A stretch of DNA of 64,000 nucleotides. Origin: Cornus controversa (Eukaryota; Streptophyta; Magnoliopsida; Cornales; Cornaceae). A program made the translations under genes and the position numbers. The stretch is from positions 21,264,001 through 21,328,000 of the forward strand of contig CM048846.1 in assembly GCA_026545225.1 (NCBI GenBank), written 5' to 3'. Below are positions 57,859 to 64,000 of the stretch, piece by piece; the stretch's first letter is position 1; the number at the start of each line of letters is the position of its first letter. The notes beneath the pieces are model-generated. The model did no database searches, was not told where the DNA came from, and worked only from the letters and a program-made list of their open reading frames with translations.

Positions 57859-57859
<1 letters not shown>

Positions 57860-57893
<34 letters not shown>
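57860..57893. repeat. (TA)n microsatellite
   Basis: About 17 TA units. Confidence 0.95.
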
Positions 57894-57895
<2 letters not shown>

Positions 57896-58217
57896 GTGTG
57901 ATTGGATTACTGTATATATTGAAAATGTTAAAAACTGAATAGAAAAACATGTAATATTTGATAAGGTGTATGTGTGTATATATACACACAAGAACCCTAA
58001 CTAAGAATGAAAAAAATTTCTTAAACTGTGAATAGTTGAGTAAATATTAAATATAAGGATTCGAAATTTGTAGGTTAATAATAACCTTAAATTTAATTTG
58101 AGTTATGTGGCTTTATATAGGTTCAATTTAGAGAGAGAAAGCTTCAAAAATATAAAATAGTGGAAGCTGAAATTTACAGTAGCATGACGTGAGTTGAAGG
58201 AGAAGACAACCCACTTT

Positions 58218-58495
58218 GGGCAAAAATCAAGAAACCCCCCTCTACTTTCTAATTTTCTCAAATTGCCCCTTCACCCATTGTAAAGAGTACATCCGTCATT
58301 TACAAATAACTTTTTTTTTTATAAATTTATTTTATAAAATAAAAGGACATTTTGGTACTTTCAGATTTAAACTGTCGGAGCCGTTTAAATTTGTTCTTAT
58401 ATGAGAGAAATTGATAGTAGTGGGGGGGTTTTTGAAATTTTAGAAAGTTTTGTGAGAATTTTTTATTGTAAAGGGGGGTTTTATAAATTTAACCC
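58218..58495. mobile_element. Palindromic MITE-like repeat B
   Basis: The left end GGGCAAAAATCAAGAAACCC has a CCCCCCTCTAC run; the right end contains GTAAAGGGGGGTTTTATAAA and TTTAACCC. It is related to repeat A at 57567-57839, 380 bp away, but not identical. It is non-coding. Confidence 0.6.
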
Positions 58496-58537
58496 TAGTT
58501 TAAACTTTAAAAATTTATAATAAGCTAGGAAGCACGA

Positions 58538-58801
58538 ATACTTCTACAAGAGTAACGTACCCGTATCGGATGCGTATCTGATACCGATACTTCTCGGATA
58601 CTTGCGGACAAGTGTCCGATACTTCCTAAACGTATCCATAATTTTAAAGTATATTTTTTTTTATTTCTAACACGTATCCGATATTTCTTAGATACTTCGA
58701 CCATGTATCTGATACTTCTCGGATACTTCAGAACATATTTTTAACAATAATATCATAGTATAATTATTTAAAAAAATTTAAATTTATTTAAAATAGAAGT
58801 G

Positions 58802-58832
<31 letters not shown>

Positions 58833-58966
58833 CATAATTTAGTACAAAATTTATCCATACAAATTATGCAATATGATTCTTAACTCTTAGTTTGTTCGTT
58901 AATCATAATAATTTATAAAAGAAATATAAATAAATCTATTTTTTTTGTATTCGTACCATGCTTCCT
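58538..58966. repeat. Dispersed repeat, copy 3 (inverted relative to copy 2)
   Basis: Complement of most of 41073-41530, including CTACAAGAGTAACGTACCCG at the left end and an AT-rich middle. A (TA)n tract at 58805-58832 was added within it. Confidence 0.85.
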
Positions 58967-59584
58967 ATGCAATAAGTAAAGCACCTCGAAATCGAGACTT
59001 GGATAGTCCAAAATCTGAATTGGACGGTGCAAGTCCAAGTTTGAACAAAAAAGACAAACCTTAACGAGCCCACAAATGATATTTCTTTGTTCAAGATAAT
59101 GAGAAATCAAATGGACCAAAATTTGCAGACCCAAGCCCTCGACCTTATCTGGGCCCTCCCTAGCACCACAATCCAAACCCTCTCTGATATTTTTCCCCTT
59201 GCTAGCAATGGGATGTAATCTATTTGCTCATGTTTTCATGCTATATAATAGATTCAATAACTTAGCAAAGAAAAAGGAGTTCCCTACATTCATTTCTTGA
59301 AATGTATTTTTGAAATCTCGTACCTTCCTACATTAATTTTCTACTGGTCATATTCATACATTGTCTTGAATTGGGTCTGCGACTTACCATACCTTCCTAC
59401 ATCCATTATAACACTCACCACCCGCATTATCAGTTTGAAATCTGTTTTGGCAGAGAAAAAATTGTGACCAAGTGGAGAAATGAGGTTTTTTATGGGTGCT
59501 TGGATGACCTAATTTAATTTTACATGACCATCGAAGGAATATCGCTACTCAAATTAAAAAAATTATACCGATTAAATAATATCT

Positions 59585-60170
59585 ACAAAGCACAGACACT
59601 TTTACAAAAATTGTGTGTTCATTCTCGTGTCGGACACCGACACTTTATGGACACTCTTGGACATGTGTTTGACACTTTATGACCATGTTCATTATTTAAA
59701 AATAATTTTTATTATTTGAGACACTTAGCCAACACATTCTGAATACTTCTATACACATCCAACATTCTTCCTTTTATATAAAACAAATACATAATAGTTT
59801 CGAAAACAATATTATGAACATACATCAAAGTGTTCAACTATTTTCTTTAAAATATTGACATTCAACACATGTCATAGTGTGTAACAAACAAAAACATTAT
59901 TATAATGACAAGATAAGAGAGTAATATTATATATTATTTTTTATATTTGAATAGGTTTATTTTCTGACTTATGTAACTTTAGTATAAAAATTATAAATTA
60001 ATTAAAGTTCTGTAACTATCCTACTCAATAAATAGATATATAAATGAATATATATTTATATTTTTCGTATTCATGTTATATTTCTTTCTTACATTTTTAG
60101 AATTTGACATGTCGACGTATTCGTATCCTATCTATGTCCTATGTCAATATCCATACTTCTTAAAATAGAA
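59585..60170. repeat. Dispersed repeat, copy 4 (diverged)
   Basis: Same general layout as copy 3: CTCGTGTCGGACACCGACAC and TGTTTGACACTTTATG at the left, an AT-rich middle, and CGTATTCGTATCCTATC at the right. It is more diverged than copies 2 and 3. Confidence 0.55.
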
Positions 60171-62231
60171 TGAAAGAAAAATGAAAATAAATACATTCAT
60201 GTAAAGCCGCACATAATTTCATCTCATAACCTGAGATGTCATCTTATCAATGTCAATTGTTTTTTTTTTTGAGTTTAATGGTTGGTTTAATTATTCGCTT
60301 TTGAATAATTTTTGCCTAATTAAACTAATAAATAGAGAACTAAAGCTTGTGACCATTCAAAGTTGAAAGATAAAGAATTCAAACCTTTTCAAGAGTGTAG
60401 AGAGAATTATTTGTCAAGACTAAAAAAAGAAAAAAGAAAAAAGGAAGACAAGTAGAGGGTTCGAGTCTCCCAAGAGCATTGTAAGAGATTAAGGATGTAC
60501 TCAGACAAAATGAAAAATGTGTGTTTTTTTCCAAAAAAAAATTAATAAAAAATAATAATGAAGGAAATTAAAAACATAAATTAAAGAATATATATATGTT
60601 ACAAAGTTTTGAACTTGACTTGTGAAATAGATTGTACAAAATACCATTTCTTTTACAATTTTTTTTATGTTGATCTTTGGCTATATATATCTACTTTTCA
60701 GCCATTTTGTTTTTTTTGTTTTTCTTCTCATTTAAAAATCAACCTCTATAAAAGATAAAAAGAGTAATTAATCAACCTCTATATAACAACATACTAAAAA
60801 ATACATCAGAAATGCAGGTTCAAAGGCATCAATAACTCATAAAACTAATTCGCTTTAGAGCTTTATGAGATGGTTCTACATAGATTTAGGCTTTGTAGAG
60901 ATTTCAAAAAAAAAAAAACTAGTTTTGTTCAAAAGTCCCTTGTTCATCACTCATCTGTGTTGGTTCTGCACTAGTTCACAGTTTCCATGTTCATGTTCCT
61001 CAAAATCACTGTCAATCACGCCGAACAACAATACAAACACATCCAGATGTCAATATAGGAACTGACTGCAAATTACACTTTGTATTACGCAGTCACATTA
61101 TTAAACTAAGCATAACTAAAAGATTGAGAGACTTAGATCTGCTTTTTAATTTTTCGAGTGCTTCCATATATATTCTATGTTTTGCAGCCGCATTTTCTTG
61201 AGACCACCCCCACTTGTACTTGGCTGTATATATGTACGCGCGCGCGCATGTGTATTTTCTTTTATTCGCTTTTTGGGTTGAAAATTAAATTGGCTTACCT
61301 GTATTTTGAATGTAAGTCTTTGATAGGCTTGTTTTAGAGGGGACCGATGCTAGTTTTTTTAGGGTAAAGATGGTGAACATCATGACTGTCCATCATTTTT
61401 CTGCAATGCCTCATTTTATAAACTTGCAAGTCTTGTGCTTTTCAGTGCTGGACTCTTGAATCTTTGGTCCAAGTAACGGCGAAAGTGTACGTTATGAACA
61501 CCATTAGTGCTAAACGTACAGCATTGCAGAGAAGTGCTTTAATCTACTGTTTAGCAGAAGGAACATGGCATGCTTATTCAAAGAATATTATTTAGTCTAG
61601 CATAGCAAAATGATGGAGGCACACCCAAGAACTGTGATGTGGATTAGTAGCTTATTGGGGGTTAAGAGAGATGTAAATGGTGTTAATACACAATATGGCC
61701 TCAATGGACTGTCTTGAATAAGTGCATTTAGATTGAAGAATTGCAAGGAAAGGAAAAGAAAGGAGGAGGAAAAACTGTGTTTGCTCTAAAAATGAGTGTG
61801 AAAAAGAAGGGAAGAGGGCTTGTTAATTGCTTGAATAGTGTTTTGGCTTATCCTATTGGAACTATAGTGAAACACAAGGATATGATAAAGAGAATTAGGA
61901 ATTACCCATTTTGACCCAATATTTGTTCTTTCTAATAACAAGTGAATGCATGTTATATATTTGCCCAATATGAATTAAAAAATTCATTTCCTTTCTTTTT
62001 CTGCAATCCTTTCCAAACAAGATGAAAGGATTAATACTATTTTTCCCTATCCTTTTTCCACCCAAGTAATACTATCTTTTCCATTCCCTCCTACTTATCC
62101 ATATGCAAGTTCATTTTGCTCACTAGCTCTCTTATGAATCTTTACAAGCACATATCTGTAACTACAACCCCCAATGTTCCATTAACCTTTTTGATAACCT
62201 AACCAGAATTCTAATTCTCTCTTACCCTACC
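60171..62231. other. Non-coding upstream region
   Basis: No credible gene. It contains a GCGCGCGC run at 61238-61247 and several homopolymers. The last few hundred bases should hold the promoter and 5'UTR of the ARM/TPR gene; no canonical TATA box was identified. Confidence 0.45.
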
Positions 62232-64000
62232 ATGGAGCCACAACACCCAAACAGGACAACCAACCAGAAGCCTAAGAAGCCCACAAAAGCAGAGCTCAAA
62301 TGTAGAAAGACTTGTTGCTTCTTCTGCGCTGTGAACAAACCATCCCCATCTCTCAGAAGAACCTGTATCGCCAAGTGCTTCAAAAAAATGCCTCTCAGAG
62401 ATGACCAAGAGCACGTACTCGTGTTGAGCAGCCTCTGGAACACCGCCATGACTCAACCCGATGATCCAGAATTCCCCTCCCTTGGGATCATTGAATGCAT
62501 GGCTAAATTTATAGACAGAGGCGTCAATGATGCTGACTGGCTTTCTAGAGACCAAAACATATACATTCCTTACTATGCTGCGCATATTATTGGCTCCTAC
62601 ACCATGAACAAGGCTAAATTCGCAGAGATTGCAGTTAAATCAGGTGTGATATCGCCATTAATGGAGCTTTTGAGAGGAAAGATCAGTTGGGTAGAGCAAC
62701 GAGTTGCTGTTAGAGCCCTCGGCCACCTAGCCACCCATGAAAGCACATTTGAAGCCATTGCAGTTCATGAAATGGAGATAATAAACTTGGCTATGGAGAT
62801 AGCATCAACATGCCTTGATGTGGTTTACCATAAATTTTTCGGCGTGAAGAGTACTAAAAGATTGAAGTACCACTCTGATCTGCTTACAAGAGGTGTTGGA
62901 GAGTTAGAAATAGAGAACAGAAAAGCTGAGGAATGGGCTAGTCAACTTCAGAGCTGGTCTCTTTATCTCCTAAACTGCTTTGCATGTAAAGAGAGATCAT
63001 CATCCATCAATCTGATCTGCAAACAAGATTTCTTGAAGGACTTGTGTGGCATGTGGGGTGGGCTAGCAAATCGCGCCTCCCCCGTTGGAATTGGGCTCAT
63101 CAGAACCCTTTGCAACACCAACAAGGGAAGAAAAAGTGTGGTCGATTCAAAGCAAGTCTTAGAGAGTTTATGCAATCTCTCTAGGTCCTCAGATGATTGG
63201 CAATACATGGCAATTGAGTGTCTTCTCTTAGTTCTTAAAGACTATGACACTAGACACATAGTGTTTGATATTGTAATTCTGTTTCTTGCTGATTTGGTTG
63301 AGCTCAAAAGTGTTAGTGGAGGTATAATAAAAGTTGGAGACAGAATTACACAAACACTATTACAAGATTATAGTAAAATCAAATATGGCAAACTGCATAT
63401 GACAAGCAAGAAGGCTCAGATAGCACTGGAAGAGATATGGGAGTTGAAGGTGGAGCGAGTAAAGAGAGAGAAAATGATGGCAGAACAAGAAGTTAGAGAG
63501 AGAAAGACTTTGGTGGGTAGATTGAAACGAGAAGGAAACCAAAGGTTCTGGTCAGGTGACTTTGAAGAAGCTGTTGTCAGGTACACAAAAGCGTTGGACT
63601 TGTGTCTGCTAAAGATGAGAAGAGAGAGAACAGTTCTTTACAGTAATAGAGCTCAATGTTATTTACTTCTTAGAGAACCAGAATTGGCCATTAGTGACAC
63701 AACCCGAGCTCTGTGTCTATCCAGTGAAGGGAGTCCGCACAATAAGAGCCTATGGCGAAGATCACAGGCTTATGACATGAAAGGGTTGGCTAAAGAAAGC
63801 TTGATGGACTGCTTCAAGTTCATCAATGGACGCATCAAGTTTGAGGCTGATACAAGGAGTACAGTGATCCCATACCATGCTGCACACATGATTAACAAGC
63901 AGATGAATGCCACGTGGATTTTCGCGGCTGCCAGATCAAAGACACGTGGTAATCGCGAAGTCGTACAACAATCTAAGGGCCAGGATCAAGTTGACCATAT
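62232..64000 (+). CDS. ARM-repeat/TPR-like protein (partial, runs off right end)
   Basis: A single frame is open from ATG at 62232 to the window edge (at least 589 residues), with no intron needed. It starts MEPQHPNRTTNQKPKKPTKA; ACCATGG is a good start context and no in-frame ATG lies just upstream. Residues about 25-55 are Cys- and Lys-rich (CRKTCCFFCAV, CIAKCFKKMP). Residues about 110-340 are helical armadillo-like repeats (VISPLMELLRGKISWVEQRV, AVRALGHLATHEST). Residues about 405-430 are a charged helix (ELKVERVKREKMMAEQEVRE). Residues about 432-545 are tetratricopeptide repeats (LKREGNQRFWSGDFEEAVVR, YSNRAQCYLLL). Plants have a small family with this ARM plus TPR layout; its role is poorly known, and TPRs of this kind often bind chaperones. 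The true C-terminus is outside the window. Confidence 0.9.
   Translation, partial: MEPQHPNRTTNQKPKKPTKAELKCRKTCCFFCAVNKPSPSLRRTCIAKCFKKMPLRDDQEHVLVLSSLWNTAMTQPDDPEFPSLGIIECMAKFIDRGVNDADWLSRDQNIYIPYYAAHIIGSYTMNKAKFAEIAVKSGVISPLMELLRGKISWVEQRVAVRALGHLATHESTFEAIAVHEMEIINLAMEIASTCLDVVYHKFFGVKSTKRLKYHSDLLTRGVGELEIENRKAEEWASQLQSWSLYLLNCFACKERSSSINLICKQDFLKDLCGMWGGLANRASPVGIGLIRTLCNTNKGRKSVVDSKQVLESLCNLSRSSDDWQYMAIECLLLVLKDYDTRHIVFDIVILFLADLVELKSVSGGIIKVGDRITQTLLQDYSKIKYGKLHMTSKKAQIALEEIWELKVERVKREKMMAEQEVRERKTLVGRLKREGNQRFWSGDFEEAVVRYTKALDLCLLKMRRERTVLYSNRAQCYLLLREPELAISDTTRALCLSSEGSPHNKSLWRRSQAYDMKGLAKESLMDCFKFINGRIKFEADTRSTVIPYHAAHMINKQMNATWIFAAARSKTRGNREVVQQSKGQDQVDH

Noticed and set aside
59089..59218. 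Short + strand ORF starting MRNQMDQNLQTQ
   Set aside because: About 40 codons with no recognisable domain, signal peptide or promoter.
62211..62585. 124-residue ORF on the minus strand
   Set aside because: It lies opposite the ARM/TPR coding frame, which is open for more than 1.7 kb and has recognisable domains.

Overview
This window is nuclear DNA of a flowering plant, almost certainly a eudicot. It is AT-rich, has canonical plant introns, carries plant-specific gene families (a FRIGIDA-like protein, a GASA/snakin cysteine-rich peptide, a lysine-rich arabinogalactan protein, an ARM/TPR protein), and is filled with plant LTR retrotransposons, LINE fragments and MITEs. The species cannot be named from the sequence alone. 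I found no operon, CRISPR array, plasmid or phage.

Layout. 1-10 kb: non-coding DNA with three short DNA transposons (Harbinger-like 1016-1480, hAT-like 1958-2614, and one at 2873-3051). A promoter-like stretch and candidate 5'UTR exon lie at 3.9-4.3 kb, followed by LINE fragments. 11.0-13.1 kb: a three-exon FRIGIDA-like gene on +. 14.0-15.0 kb: a GASA/snakin gene on - whose two visible exons join one base out of frame. 15.9-17.4 kb: a Mutator-like non-autonomous element with a perfect 9-bp target duplication. 19.0-26.0 kb: a complete, young-looking LTR element (1034-bp LTRs, ATATG duplication) with gag but no pol, which I call TR-GAG; it holds four different tandem arrays of about 60-bp units. 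27.2-36.7 kb: an old Ty3/gypsy element of the Tat type on -, with decayed gag, RT, RNase H and integrase and an opposite-strand gene near its 3' end. 37.6-39.4 kb: a lysine-rich AGP on -, whose small GPI-signal exon lies 1.2 kb beyond the obvious ORF. 42.1-54.1 kb: a 12-kb chromovirus (Tekay/Del-like) on + with TAAAG target duplication. Inside its gag-pol region sits a 2.45-kb solo LTR of another family. The chromovirus itself landed inside a small ORF with a signal peptide and TATA box. 54.5-57.0 kb: a second solo LTR of the same family, which interrupts another short ORF. 57.5-60.2 kb: palindromic MITE-like repeats and dispersed repeats. 62.2-64.0 kb: an ARM/TPR protein gene running off the right end.

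The host genes are unrelated single genes and do not form a pathway. The main story is the nesting order of mobile elements and the small genes they broke or bordered. Element boundaries rest on target-site duplications, terminal TG...CA, PBS and PPT read directly from the sequence. Family names rest on recognised protein motifs. No database search was possible, and percent identities were judged only by eye.
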